The translations under genes were made by a program, and so were the position numbers. Below are positions 45,378 to 53,607 of a stretch of 64,000 nucleotides of DNA, piece after piece. The stretch's first letter is position 1. Every line of letters starts with the position of its first letter. The notes below the pieces were generated by a model that saw only the letters and a list, made by a program, of their open reading frames with translations, searched no databases and was not told where the DNA came from. Origin of the DNA: an uncultured Lachnospiraceae bacterium (GTDB taxonomy: Bacteria > Bacillota > Clostridia > Lachnospirales > Lachnospiraceae); assembly GCA_947245585.1 (NCBI GenBank), contig CAMXPV010000009.1:1-64000 (forward strand), given 5' to 3'.

Positions 45378-46229
45378 TCACTGTTTGACTCCAATATAGG
45401 CAATTCCCTCCTCCAGTGCATCCTGCCCAAGCGCAAAGACAAACAGCGCGGGGATCAACACCATGACCGCCACCGCAAAAGCGAAACCCGCCTGGCTGAT
45501 ATCAATCTGCGGCAGATAAAGAGACAGCGGCCACATGGCCTGCTCTTCCAAAAAAGCCATGGGCTGCTCTACCAGATTCCAATACTCTAAAAAACTCAGG
45601 ACGATCGCCGCCTGTATTCCCATCTTTCCCAGAGGCAGTCCAATCTGTAAAAAAATCTGCCACTCCCCCGCGCCGTCCAATCTGGCCGCCTCCAAAATCT
45701 CCCCGTCTATCTGGGTAAATCCCCGGTACATGATAAACACCGGAAACGTGGAAAAGATGGCCGGAAGAACCACCGCCGCAGGATGATTGTACATCTGCAG
45801 CTTCTGTAATACGATGTACTGCGGCAGGAGCATCACCTGAAAGGGCAGAAGCATCAGCACCACATAGAGGCCAAACAGAAAATCCCTGCCCCGGAAACGG
45901 AACGTGGCAAAAGCCCATGCCGAGGGCAGTCCCACCACCAACTGGCCCAAAAGAATCGCCGCCGTCATTCCCACCGTGTTCCAGAACAGCCGATAAAACG
46001 CCGGTGACTCGATTAACAGCCTGTAAAAATGGCCTATCGTCGGATAAAGGGGAATCAGATGCCAGACTGCAAAGCCGCTCCCCTCCCCCAGAATCGGCGC
46101 AAGAATCCGCCGCATCTCCGCGCTGTCCATCAGAGAACCGCCCGGAATCATCAAAAGAGGCGCACAGATCAGAGCCGCCGCTGCCGCACAGATGGCCGTT
46201 GCAAACCATGCCCTTTTCTTTTTCCGCAT
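45378..46229 (-). CDS. Carbohydrate-type ABC transporter permease (MalG-like)
   Basis: This 283-residue membrane protein has six helices and the cytoplasmic EAA loop that contacts the ATPase: EAARLDGAGEWQIFLQIGLP (part of the motif). The N terminus is a typical MalG anchor (AWFATAICAAAAALICAPLL). Its ATG directly follows the stop of the partner permease. No ATPase gene is present in the cluster; sugar importers often share one ATPase such as MsmX encoded elsewhere. Confidence 0.88.
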   Translation of the reverse strand: MRKKKRAWFATAICAAAAALICAPLLMIPGGSLMDSAEMRRILAPILGEGSGFAVWHLIPLYPTIGHFYRLLIESPAFYRLFWNTVGMTAAILLGQLVVGLPSAWAFATFRFRGRDFLFGLYVVLMLLPFQVMLLPQYIVLQKLQMYNHPAAVVLPAIFSTFPVFIMYRGFTQIDGEILEAARLDGAGEWQIFLQIGLPLGKMGIQAAIVLSFLEYWNLVEQPMAFLEEQAMWPLSLYLPQIDISQAGFAFAVAVMVLIPALFVFALGQDALEEGIAYIGVKQ

Positions 46230-47084
46230 CTACCCCGCCTCCAGTCTCTTCTGCAAAAGCAGGCACACACAAAGCAATACAAGCGACAGAATCACCGTCA
46301 AAGCCGCCATCCTGTCAAACTCCAGTTTCAGATACCAGTTTTGTAAAAGATGCTGCAAAAAATAAATATGTTCCTGCGGATAACTGCCCGCCACCATCCA
46401 GACTTCCCTGTAGCTTTTAAAAATCTGTAAGACGGACAGCATCCCTATGGTGAAAAAACTGCCGGAAAGCCCCGGCCGGATGATATAATGCCAACTCTGC
46501 CATCTGTTTGCGCCGTCCACCTGCGCCGCCTCCTCCACTTCTTTTGGCAGCGCCGAGAGTCCCGCAAGCCAGAGAATGACCATATACCCCGTGTTTTTCC
46601 ACAAAAAACTGCACACCACCACCGCCAGGGCCCACTCGGTATTGAGATAGTCGATCGCGGCAAAGGCAGGGAGCGCCGTAATCTGTTCCGATACTTTCGT
46701 CAACACGCCGTTGACCACGCCCTGTCTGTCAATCAGAATCTGCAGCGTCAAAACCATGACCGCCGCCGGCACCGCCATTGGCAGGAGCATTGCCGACACC
46801 AGTTTGCGCCGCAGCGCAAGGCCCCGCAATAACAGCGACAGCATCAGACTGATTCCCATCAAAAGCGGCACGCCCACCGCCATATACAGAAGCGTATTGC
46901 GCACGGCCAACAGGAAAGCGCTGTTTGTAAACACCGTGCGGTAATTGTCCGTCCCCACAAAGGCATTGTTGCCTGATTTTACAAACGAGCGCCGCACCAC
47001 CTCAAAAAAGGGAAACAGATAAAACAGCATGACACCCGTAAATCCCGGCAGCAAAAACAACAGCCGCCTACTCTTCCATCGCAA
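46230..47084 (-). CDS. Carbohydrate-type ABC transporter permease (MalF-like)
   Basis: A TTG at 47084 with GAGAGG 10 bases upstream gives 284 residues; the ORF track's 47102 is a TTG with no spacing to its site. It overlaps the binding-protein stop, implying coupled translation. Features: LFLLPGFTGVMLFYLFPFFEVV (first helix), then EEAAQVDGANRWQSWHYIIRP, the EAA loop. Six helices in all. It pairs with the MalG-like gene immediately downstream. Confidence 0.86.
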   Translation of the reverse strand: MRWKSRRLLFLLPGFTGVMLFYLFPFFEVVRRSFVKSGNNAFVGTDNYRTVFTNSAFLLAVRNTLLYMAVGVPLLMGISLMLSLLLRGLALRRKLVSAMLLPMAVPAAVMVLTLQILIDRQGVVNGVLTKVSEQITALPAFAAIDYLNTEWALAVVVCSFLWKNTGYMVILWLAGLSALPKEVEEAAQVDGANRWQSWHYIIRPGLSGSFFTIGMLSVLQIFKSYREVWMVAGSYPQEHIYFLQHLLQNWYLKLEFDRMAALTVILSLVLLCVCLLLQKRLEAG

Positions 47085-49443
47085 TCGCCATCTTCCTCTC
47101 AACCTCTCCCGCCCCTTCCTCCGGTGTCAATTCTCCGTTAAGCACCCGGATGCCGGTCTCCATCGCACATTCCTCCAACATTGTTCCTGGGCGGTAGCAG
47201 CAGTCCGCGTCCTCCATCATCTGATAGAGCCACTGCTTTTCTTCCTCTGTGGGCCAAAAATCCGGATAATTGATTCCGGTAGGGTCTTTGAATCCCATAA
47301 CCTGACCGAACTCTATGTTGTCGATATCCAAAATGTCGCCAAGGGAGTCTTTCCGTATCGTGAGCCCGCTCTGGTTCCGCGGTTTGTCAAGCCACCACTT
47401 CCGCATCATCTCATCGGAGAGAAGCAGCTTGAAAAATTCCTCCGCAAGCTCCGTCTCTTTTCCCTGCTCACACAGGCCCACGATCGTCTTTGCCCAGTAG
47501 ACATTGTCCGCCTGCCCTGCATATGTCCCATAAGTCACCACATCATCCAACTCTTTTGGCTGCCAGTCCGCCGCCATATTTGCCTTCTCCACATGAATGC
47601 CCGTCATGCCGACCTGCGGGGTCATCAGGAAACCGAGCTGCAGCCATGTCTCACCGAAATTCTGTTGGGCGTTGTACTGATAACAAAAGCTGATATCCGC
47701 CATATTCCTGTCCGTTGGCTCATAATATTCCATATTGTTTTTCTGCCACGCTTCCCGCCCCGCATCGTCAAATCCGGCGCAGTCTATCTCCCACATTCTG
47801 CTCACCGCCCGATAATACGCCGTCAACTTCTCCACATCCAGACTGCCGTCCTCCCCTGTCCATGCGGGCAGGCAGACCGGCATCGTCTGCTGCAGGACAT
47901 CCTTGGGATAGAGTGTGTAGAGAATCGGCCCCTCAGGGTGTTTCTGCCTGGCAAGCTCCATGCCCGCCACAATGGCATCAAGACTCTCCTCCCCATCCAG
48001 ATACATCTCCTCGCCAAGCCAGAGGGGAAGGTAAACCATCATCGGCACAGAGTATACTTTCTCCTTGTCTGTCATGCGCATCCCTTCCACGATATTCCGG
48101 TACAGAATGCCGTCGTCCAGATAGGGCTGTAAGATACCGTCCAATTCTTTCAGTACTCCCTTGTCGGCATACTGTTCGATGTCCATATTGTCCATGACGA
48201 TCACATCCGGCACATCCCCTGCAAGCAGGCGCGTGTTCAGGTTTTTCAGCGCATCCTCTTTACTGACCGCATTGTCGCCATCCATACCCGTCTCATACCG
48301 CACAAGCACATCCGGGTGCTCCTTCTGGAAAAGCTGCCCTGCATAACGAATCCATCCGATTTCCTCCAGACTGTACACCGTCAGCTCCCTGGAAGGTCTG
48401 GCGGGCAGCGTCTCATCGTAGTACATCTCCACCATAGTATTGCCGCTGAACATAACGCGGAACTCTCCGTTATCAAGCGCCTGCAGGGCAATGGGCTCTC
48501 TCTGGGTATCTCCGAGCGCCGTCATCTGCCCGTCCGCGATCTGCTCGATCACCGAACCGCCCCATATGTAGCGGTATACGCCTGTGCGGCATGCCATATA
48601 CAAAATCTGCGCATTCCCGGTATCGTCTGCTGAATCCGTATCCGATGTGTCGGCTGCCTCACCGTCCATAACTTTTCCCTGAATGTCCTTGTCCGACACC
48701 GCCATCACAAGACCGCCGGTACTGTGATTTTTGATAAACTCATCCAACGCACTGCTGCCGTCTGTCAATTTCCCCGCTGCCATGTCATAGAAATAGGCCT
48801 TCTCCCTGTCCGCCGCAAGCATTACACCGTCTGCGAAGACAATGGATTTCACCTGGCCGGACGTGGCAAAAAGGCTGTCGGTCTCACCGCTCTCCACATT
48901 GATCCGGTACACATGATTTTCGGACGCTGCATACAGGTCTCCTTCCGGTGAAAAAGCAAAAATGTTCAGATTCGTGCCTTTCTGATACCCCTCTCCATGG
49001 GGTTCCAGCGCATAATTTTTTCCGGCCTCATCCACATAACAGTATAAATAACAGGTGTCACCGGAAATCCATAAAGCCTCCATTTCCTTATCCACCCAGA
49101 ATTTAGGCGTATAAGAAAAAACAGCCGCCCCGCTGTCCGAACCCCCCACCTCATACTTGACGCGAATATTGGCGTTATTTTCCCAACTCCAGTTCTTTTC
49201 CCGACTTTCGCCCTGCGCGTCCACATAGGTCAGATTGGCATCCGCACCATACAGATAGTACCCGCCGTCAGGACACGAATGCATATAACTGAAAGTGCCT
49301 GGCGGCAGCTTCACCTCCCTGTCCGCATAACGTCCCATAGGGATTTCTTCCTCTTTACTGCCGCATCCGAAAAGGGCTGCGCACATAACAGCTGTTATAG
49401 CCGCCACGCACAACAACATTTTTCTTTTACGTCCCCGCATCAT
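47068..49443 (-). CDS. Very large lipoprotein: propeller-like N half fused to solute-binding domain
   Basis: This 791-residue lipoprotein starts with a lipobox (AALFGC, Cys about 27). Residues 30-340 are beta-rich with repeated short strands (CPDGGYYLYGADANLTYVD, GDLYAASENHVYRINVESG, ILYMACRTGVYRY) like a PQQ/WD-type propeller. Residues about 355-790 are a family-1 type solute-binding protein (LLAGDVPDVIVMDNMDIEQYADKGVLKELDGIL, in parts), typical for sugar or oligosaccharide import. Ordinary binding proteins have about 430 residues, so the fusion is unusual. First gene of the minus operon; RBS AAGGAGG. It probably anchors outside and may sense as well as deliver ligand. Confidence 0.85.
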   Translation of the reverse strand: MMRGRKRKMLLCVAAITAVMCAALFGCGSKEEEIPMGRYADREVKLPPGTFSYMHSCPDGGYYLYGADANLTYVDAQGESREKNWSWENNANIRVKYEVGGSDSGAAVFSYTPKFWVDKEMEALWISGDTCYLYCYVDEAGKNYALEPHGEGYQKGTNLNIFAFSPEGDLYAASENHVYRINVESGETDSLFATSGQVKSIVFADGVMLAADREKAYFYDMAAGKLTDGSSALDEFIKNHSTGGLVMAVSDKDIQGKVMDGEAADTSDTDSADDTGNAQILYMACRTGVYRYIWGGSVIEQIADGQMTALGDTQREPIALQALDNGEFRVMFSGNTMVEMYYDETLPARPSRELTVYSLEEIGWIRYAGQLFQKEHPDVLVRYETGMDGDNAVSKEDALKNLNTRLLAGDVPDVIVMDNMDIEQYADKGVLKELDGILQPYLDDGILYRNIVEGMRMTDKEKVYSVPMMVYLPLWLGEEMYLDGEESLDAIVAGMELARQKHPEGPILYTLYPKDVLQQTMPVCLPAWTGEDGSLDVEKLTAYYRAVSRMWEIDCAGFDDAGREAWQKNNMEYYEPTDRNMADISFCYQYNAQQNFGETWLQLGFLMTPQVGMTGIHVEKANMAADWQPKELDDVVTYGTYAGQADNVYWAKTIVGLCEQGKETELAEEFFKLLLSDEMMRKWWLDKPRNQSGLTIRKDSLGDILDIDNIEFGQVMGFKDPTGINYPDFWPTEEEKQWLYQMMEDADCCYRPGTMLEECAMETGIRVLNGELTPEEGAGEVERKMAIAMEE

Positions 49444-49487
49444 ATGCCTTCATCCTCCTTAGCACAACAGCCTTTTACGTTTTTTCT

Positions 49488-49543
49488 ATTATAAACAATA
49501 ATCTTTCTAAATATCTTCTAAGAAGTTTCTAAGAAATCTCTAA
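49488..49543. promoter_or_regulatory. Four 11-bp phased direct repeats abutting the -10 of the transport operon
   Basis: TTCTAA (CTCTAA in the last copy) starts at 49505, 49516, 49527 and 49538, a strict 11-base period. TATAAT of the leftward operon is at 49488-49493 (minus) and has no -35. The repeats take its place, which is the layout of OmpR/PhoB-type activator sites. The adjacent OmpR-family regulator is the obvious candidate. Confidence 0.7.
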
Positions 49544-49670
49544 TTTGAGTATTTTTCAACAGACTAAAATATTTGGGATTTATTTGAAGAAAAAATGTGG
49601 TAAAATGTTCACGAAAGCACAAAATCGCTTTGCGGATTCACAGCACAGATGGGGAATCGAGGAAACTATC

Positions 49671-50348
49671 ATGAAAATTTTGATCATCGAAGATGACAAA
49701 GACTTATGCCACGCCGTATCCTGGCAGTTACAGCAGGAGGGAAACCGGGTGGACTGCTGCCATGACGGCAGCGAAGCCCTGTTGTATATTCGTCAGGGCA
49801 TTTATGACCTGATCCTGTTGGACTGTATGCTGCCCGGCGAAGACGGTCTTCACATTCTGCGCGACATACGCGCCGAGGGAAATCTGACCCCAGTTATCAT
49901 CCTCTCCGCTCTCGGCGAAGTGGACGACCGGGTAACCGGACTCAACGCGGGCGCAGACGACTATCTGGTGAAGCCTTTTGCCTACTCGGAGCTCGCCGCC
50001 AGAATCACGTCCCTGTTTCGCCGCAAAAACGCCTTTGAAACCCCTGCCCTCTCCTACGGCGATCTGTTCCTAGACCGCGCGGAAAACAGCCTGATATGCG
50101 GAAATAAAAAATGCGCTCTCTCCCAGACGGAGAGCGAACTGATGCGCCTGCTTCTGCAATCCGGCAGCAAAATCACCGACCGCACCGTGCTGCTGCACAA
50201 AGTATGGGGACTGGACACTTCCGTGGAAAGCAGCAATCTGGATAACTATATCTATTTCCTGCGCAAACGCCTGAAAACACTAGACAGCCGCGTCCTCATC
50301 GTAAACCGGCGCGGTCTCGGCTACCATCTGGAATACAACGAAGAATAA
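49671..50348 (+). CDS. OmpR/PhoB-family response regulator
   Basis: The ATG at 49671 (MKILIIEDDKDLCHAVSW) with GAGGAAAC upstream is right; the tracked 49545 adds 42 residues of spacer. The 225-residue product has a receiver domain (EDDKD acidic pocket, phospho-Asp in DLILLDCMLPGEDG, KPFAYSELAARI) and a winged-helix C-terminal domain (LLQSGSKITDRTVLLHKVWG, SSNLDNYIYFLRKRL, VNRRGLGYHLE). Directly before its histidine kinase; extended -10 TGGTAAAAT lies near 49597. Confidence 0.94.
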   Translation: MKILIIEDDKDLCHAVSWQLQQEGNRVDCCHDGSEALLYIRQGIYDLILLDCMLPGEDGLHILRDIRAEGNLTPVIILSALGEVDDRVTGLNAGADDYLVKPFAYSELAARITSLFRRKNAFETPALSYGDLFLDRAENSLICGNKKCALSQTESELMRLLLQSGSKITDRTVLLHKVWGLDTSVESSNLDNYIYFLRKRLKTLDSRVLIVNRRGLGYHLEYNEE

Positions 50349-50358
50349 AGGAGTGCCT

Positions 50359-51696
50359 ATGTATCAGGATGTACGGCTTCGGCTGACCAAACTTTTCACT
50401 GCTGTCCTCTCAATTCTGCTCACCATACTGCTCGGCGTCTGCTTTTATTTTTCCGTCAGACAGCAGTTTTCCCTGCAGGTATCCTCTTTTACAAGCCAGT
50501 CCTACACCGTGTTTGAATCTATCAGCGAGCAGACGGTTCTCACGTCCCAATGGCTGACAGCCCACGAAGAAAACGCGGGAATGCGCATTTATCTGTGGGA
50601 TAACGGCGTGGAGCTGTTCCACAACCAGGACCACGCCAACCAAATCCACCCTGAATATATCCACTATCTCTCCGAACCGGAAGACGGGCGCACCTTACAT
50701 CCGCAAAAAGGGGCTGTTGACGTATCGGTTGGCAGACACGGCCTTTTCCCCGAAGTGCTGTGTTACCAGAAGCAGTTTGTCAAAAATAACAGTCTGTTGC
50801 AAGTCTGCTTTTTACAATCGCTGAAACCGCTCTATGCCCGCATCAGAAGCAGTCTGTTTCTCTATCTCGCCCTGCTTTTTTCCTCTCTGTGCCTCCTTGC
50901 GCTCTTTTGTTGGTATTTCACAGGGCGGCTTCTAAAGCCTCTGCTTGCTTCCCATGAGAGTCAGAACCGTTTCATAGCAAGCGTCTCTCACGAACTGCGC
51001 ACACCGCTTGCCGTCATCCTCTCCAACGCTTCCGCCTGTGAAAAAGCGCCACCGGCAGAGCAAAAGACCTTTTTTCAAGTGATTGCAAGGGAAGGCGCGC
51101 AGATGTCCGTCATGTTGGAACAGCTTCTCACCCTCTCCCGCGCAGACAGCCACGGACTGACTCTCCAGATCGAAGAAACCGATTTACAGACACTTCTGCT
51201 TGAGACATTTGAAAACTTCCAACCGCTTGCCGCCGACAGCGGTCACCTCCTGTCTATCCGTCTGCCCGAAGCCGAACTGCCGCTCTGCTCCTGTGACGCG
51301 GCACGAGTACAACAGGTATGTCATATTCTTCTCCATAACGCTATGTCCTACACGCCCGCCGGAAGCACCGTGCTTCTCTTCATTGCCGAGGGGACCTATG
51401 AGAAAGAAATCACCATCGGCGTGCAGGATAACGGGCCCGGCATTCCCGACGAAGAAAAGGACAAAATCTTTAACCGCTTCTACCGCGTGAAATCCGATTC
51501 CTCCACGGCAAAGAACGAAAAAGGCCACCACGGCCTGGGACTGGCGGTAGCCAGGGAAATTGCTTCCGCCCACAAAGGCACGCTTACCGTCTCCGACGCG
51601 GAAGACGGCGGGACTGTCTTTTTATTGACACTGCCTGCCCTGCCATATTCTTTTCCGCTTAAGGCTTGCACCCCACTCCCTAAAGTGTTAGGATGA
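50359..51696 (+). CDS. Membrane histidine kinase partner of the response regulator
   Basis: A 445-residue sensor kinase. Start ATG at 50359 with AAGGAG. Two helices (about 10-32 and 155-178) flank an outward sensor of about 120 residues with no known domain. Then the H-box (FIASVSHELRTPLAVIL), N-box (ILLHNAMSYTPAGS, a variant with Met for the usual more polar residue), DNGPGIPDEEKDKIFNRFYRV and GLGLAVAREIASAH. Signals from outside to the OmpR-type regulator encoded 10 bases upstream, which probably controls the divergent transport operon. Confidence 0.93.
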   Translation: MYQDVRLRLTKLFTAVLSILLTILLGVCFYFSVRQQFSLQVSSFTSQSYTVFESISEQTVLTSQWLTAHEENAGMRIYLWDNGVELFHNQDHANQIHPEYIHYLSEPEDGRTLHPQKGAVDVSVGRHGLFPEVLCYQKQFVKNNSLLQVCFLQSLKPLYARIRSSLFLYLALLFSSLCLLALFCWYFTGRLLKPLLASHESQNRFIASVSHELRTPLAVILSNASACEKAPPAEQKTFFQVIAREGAQMSVMLEQLLTLSRADSHGLTLQIEETDLQTLLLETFENFQPLAADSGHLLSIRLPEAELPLCSCDAARVQQVCHILLHNAMSYTPAGSTVLLFIAEGTYEKEITIGVQDNGPGIPDEEKDKIFNRFYRVKSDSSTAKNEKGHHGLGLAVAREIASAHKGTLTVSDAEDGGTVFLLTLPALPYSFPLKACTPLPKVLG

Positions 51697-51702
51697 GCTT
51701 AC
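51666..51702 (+). promoter_or_regulatory. Promoter and GTTAG-N6-CTTAC operator of the DtxR-type gene
   Basis: TTGCAC, 17 bases, TAGGAT (51689-51694). A palindrome GTTAG-ggatga-type N6-CTTAC spans 51687-51702 across the -10; it has one mismatch to the feo boxes (CTTAC for CTAAC). This suggests autoregulation. Confidence 0.65.
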
Positions 51703-51738
51703 AACAGTTTCCATCCTGGGAAGGAGTGCAGACATCCT

Positions 51739-52137
51739 ATGAGTTACATTCAACACAAAGCCGAGGAATCCCTTGAGGATTACCTTGAAACCATACTGAT
51801 CCTGAGCAAACGTTTGTCTGCGGTGCGTTCCATCGATGTGGCAACAGAGCTGAACTTCTCTAAGCCAAGCGTGAGCGTTGCCGTAAAAAATATGAAAAAC
51901 AAGGGGTACATCACTGTCTCGGAAGACGGCCATCTCCACTTGACGGACGAGGGGAGAAGCATTGCGGAGAATGTCTACGAACGCCACACCCTGCTGACGG
52001 ATTGGCTGGTCCACCTGGGTGTCGATCCCAGAGTCGCGGCAAACGATGCCTGCAAGATGGAACATGACATCACCCCCCAAAGCTATGAGGCGATGAAAAA
52101 ATGTATCCTGTCCATTTTAGGGCGGGACAGCATGTAA
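51739..52137 (+). CDS. DtxR/MntR-family metal-dependent repressor
   Basis: A 132-residue winged-helix repressor with a metal-binding dimer domain and no SH3 tail, the MntR/IdeR short form. HTH: VRSIDVATELNFSKPSVSVAVKNMKNKGYI (in parts), then the dimer helix with HTLLTDWLVHLGVDPRVAANDACKMEHDI, which contains the usual His/Glu/Asp/Cys metal ligands (ACKMEH). By the operators found, it likely binds iron (or Mn) and shuts feo and itself. It is preceded by AAGGAG; the histidine kinase gene ends 43 bases upstream. Metal specificity is not readable from sequence. Confidence 0.92.
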   Translation: MSYIQHKAEESLEDYLETILILSKRLSAVRSIDVATELNFSKPSVSVAVKNMKNKGYITVSEDGHLHLTDEGRSIAENVYERHTLLTDWLVHLGVDPRVAANDACKMEHDITPQSYEAMKKCILSILGRDSM

Positions 52138-52498
52138 ACTATAATTCCTTTCTGCCTGATCACAAATACTTTTCAAGACACACCAACTGCAATCGGGAAT
52201 CCCGTTAAAGACGCACGGAATCACGCCCCGCTCTTCATATCCCGGTTTTTGGTACATAGCCCGCGCTCTTACATTCATCACGTTCGTGTCCATGCGCAGT
52301 TCCCTGCAGCCCTGCCGCCTTGCATATTCCTCATAAAAGGATACGAATGCCTTTCCGTAACCTTTATGCTTCTCTGATGGGATAAACATGCCGGATCCAT
52401 CCGGTTGTGGTCAGACCTTTTTCTTCCTCGGTGTGAATCTTTCCATATATCATTTCAATTCCATCCATATCTGATTCCTGTGCCCGTATGATCTCCAT
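52117..52498 (-). pseudogene. Decayed GNAT acetyltransferase
   Basis: The frame from ATG 52498 gives a GNAT start (MEIIRAQESDMDGIEMIYGK, then TTGWIRHVYP) and stops at a TAA 44 codons on. Another frame, in the track as 52117-52389, contains the C-terminal half (KHKGYGKAFVSFYEEYARRQ, RMDTNVMNVRARAMYQKPGY). The middle third, including the first part of the acetyl-CoA fold, is missing, so an internal deletion with frame change occurred. The end (CSWCVLKS) reads LQLVCLEKYL in the next frame, a second one-base slip. Non-functional remnant; start coordinate inferred. Confidence 0.8.
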
Positions 52499-52600
52499 TG
52501 CAAACTGTTTCTCCCTCTACAATTCATCTGTAGCATACGTCCGGTGGAAATCGTGGTTCCGTTTTTTGTATAGAAGAAAATATTGGCGATAACTTCCATT

Positions 52601-53305
52601 CTATACAAAGGCCTTTCCCCCGTCACCCTTCCTGCACCGGAAAGCCGCCATACCCTCCACGGTCTTTACTTCCGCTTTTTGGTACATGTCTTTCAACCTT
52701 GTCTCCAGACTTTGTTTCGTTTCATAGGGCGGCGTAAAATACCCCTTTGATGTATATATTTTTTCAATCAGCCAGTCAGTTCTTTTGTTTTCACCTTTGA
52801 CATAAAAGCAACCGCAAAAGATTCCGCCCGGTTTTAAGACCCGGAAAACCTCGCAGTATGCCACTTCTTTGTCCGGAAAAGCATGAAAGCCGTTCAGCGA
52901 CAGCACGAGATCAAAACTTTCGTTTTCAAAGGGCAGTTTCCCCACATCCCCCTGCATAAAACGGACGTTTTCGATTCCCCGTTTCTGCGCCTGCCGTTTT
53001 GCCCTCTCCATCATATCCGGAGAATAATCCAGACAGGTAACATCCGCATCCGGCAGCGTTTCATACACCGGCATACTGAGTACGCCCGTTCCCACCGGAA
53101 CCTCCAGAATTTTCCCGGAAAAGTTTTCCGGGATGCCCGAAAGCGCAAGCCCCAGATAACGGTCGTTTTTCTTTTTGTTCATGTTCCACACCAACTTACA
53201 GACCGCCTTTCCGGGCAGGGTGGAGCAGGTGATCATCCCATCGTAGAACGTCGTTTCACCGCCAAGGTTTCTATATGCGTTTTTGATTTCCTCATGTCTG
53301 CTCAT
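52601..53305 (-). CDS. Class I SAM-dependent methyltransferase
   Basis: A 234-residue cytoplasmic protein with motif I EVPVGTGVLSMPV, motif II CLDYSPDMMERAK and post-motifs VRFMQGDVGKLPFENESFDLVLSLNGFHAF (in parts). This is the UbiE/Methyltransf_11 style; substrate is unknown. The N terminus (NAYRNLGGETTFYDGMITCS) and CKLVWNMN are shared by small-molecule methyltransferases. It follows the feo operon terminator. Its stop lies in the right arm of an 11-bp inverted repeat (52565-52609). Confidence 0.88.
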   Translation of the reverse strand: MSRHEEIKNAYRNLGGETTFYDGMITCSTLPGKAVCKLVWNMNKKKNDRYLGLALSGIPENFSGKILEVPVGTGVLSMPVYETLPDADVTCLDYSPDMMERAKRQAQKRGIENVRFMQGDVGKLPFENESFDLVLSLNGFHAFPDKEVAYCEVFRVLKPGGIFCGCFYVKGENKRTDWLIEKIYTSKGYFTPPYETKQSLETRLKDMYQKAEVKTVEGMAAFRCRKGDGGKAFV

Positions 53306-53351
53306 TCTCCACTCTTTCCTTTCATGTCAGTACAATCTAACCTCTGTTTTT

Positions 53352-53383
53352 CAAAAAGGCGGTACACCTGTCAGTGAACCGCC
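53352..53383 (-). terminator. Terminator of the feo operon
   Basis: GGCGGT..CAC..GTG..ACCGCC followed by TTTTTG on the minus strand, 7 bases past the last feo gene stop. Confidence 0.85.
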
Positions 53384-53389
53384 ATAACA

Positions 53390-53581
53390 TTATTTTCGCA
53401 GAGTGTCCGGTTTTTCCGGATGGCAGACGCCGCTCATAGCGCAGCCTGCACATCCGCAGCCGCAGGATGATTTTCCCTTTCTCTTACCACGCACGATACT
53501 GGCAATGGCAGCCGCCACCATGAGAACCAGAACCGCGCTGATGATGATTGTCGCCATATTTTCCATAAGCCATGTCAACAT
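53390..53581 (-). CDS. FeoB-associated Cys-rich membrane protein
   Basis: A 63-residue protein with one N-terminal helix (NMATIIISAVLVLMVAAAIASIV) and a basic stretch followed by a Cys cluster (SSCGCGCAGCAMSGVCH). This is the small partner seen after feoB in Firmicutes, thought to help ferrous iron handling. RBS GGAGG. Position directly after feoB supports it. Confidence 0.92.
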   Translation of the reverse strand: MLTWLMENMATIIISAVLVLMVAAAIASIVRGKRKGKSSCGCGCAGCAMSGVCHPEKPDTLRK

Positions 53582-53607
53582 TGAAATCCTCCTGTCCTGT
53601 TTCCATA

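Noticed and set aside
52520-52610. 49-codon frame starting MEVIANIFFYTK before the GNAT remnant
   Set aside because: No ribosome site, lies across the inverted repeat and runs out of frame into the pseudogene.
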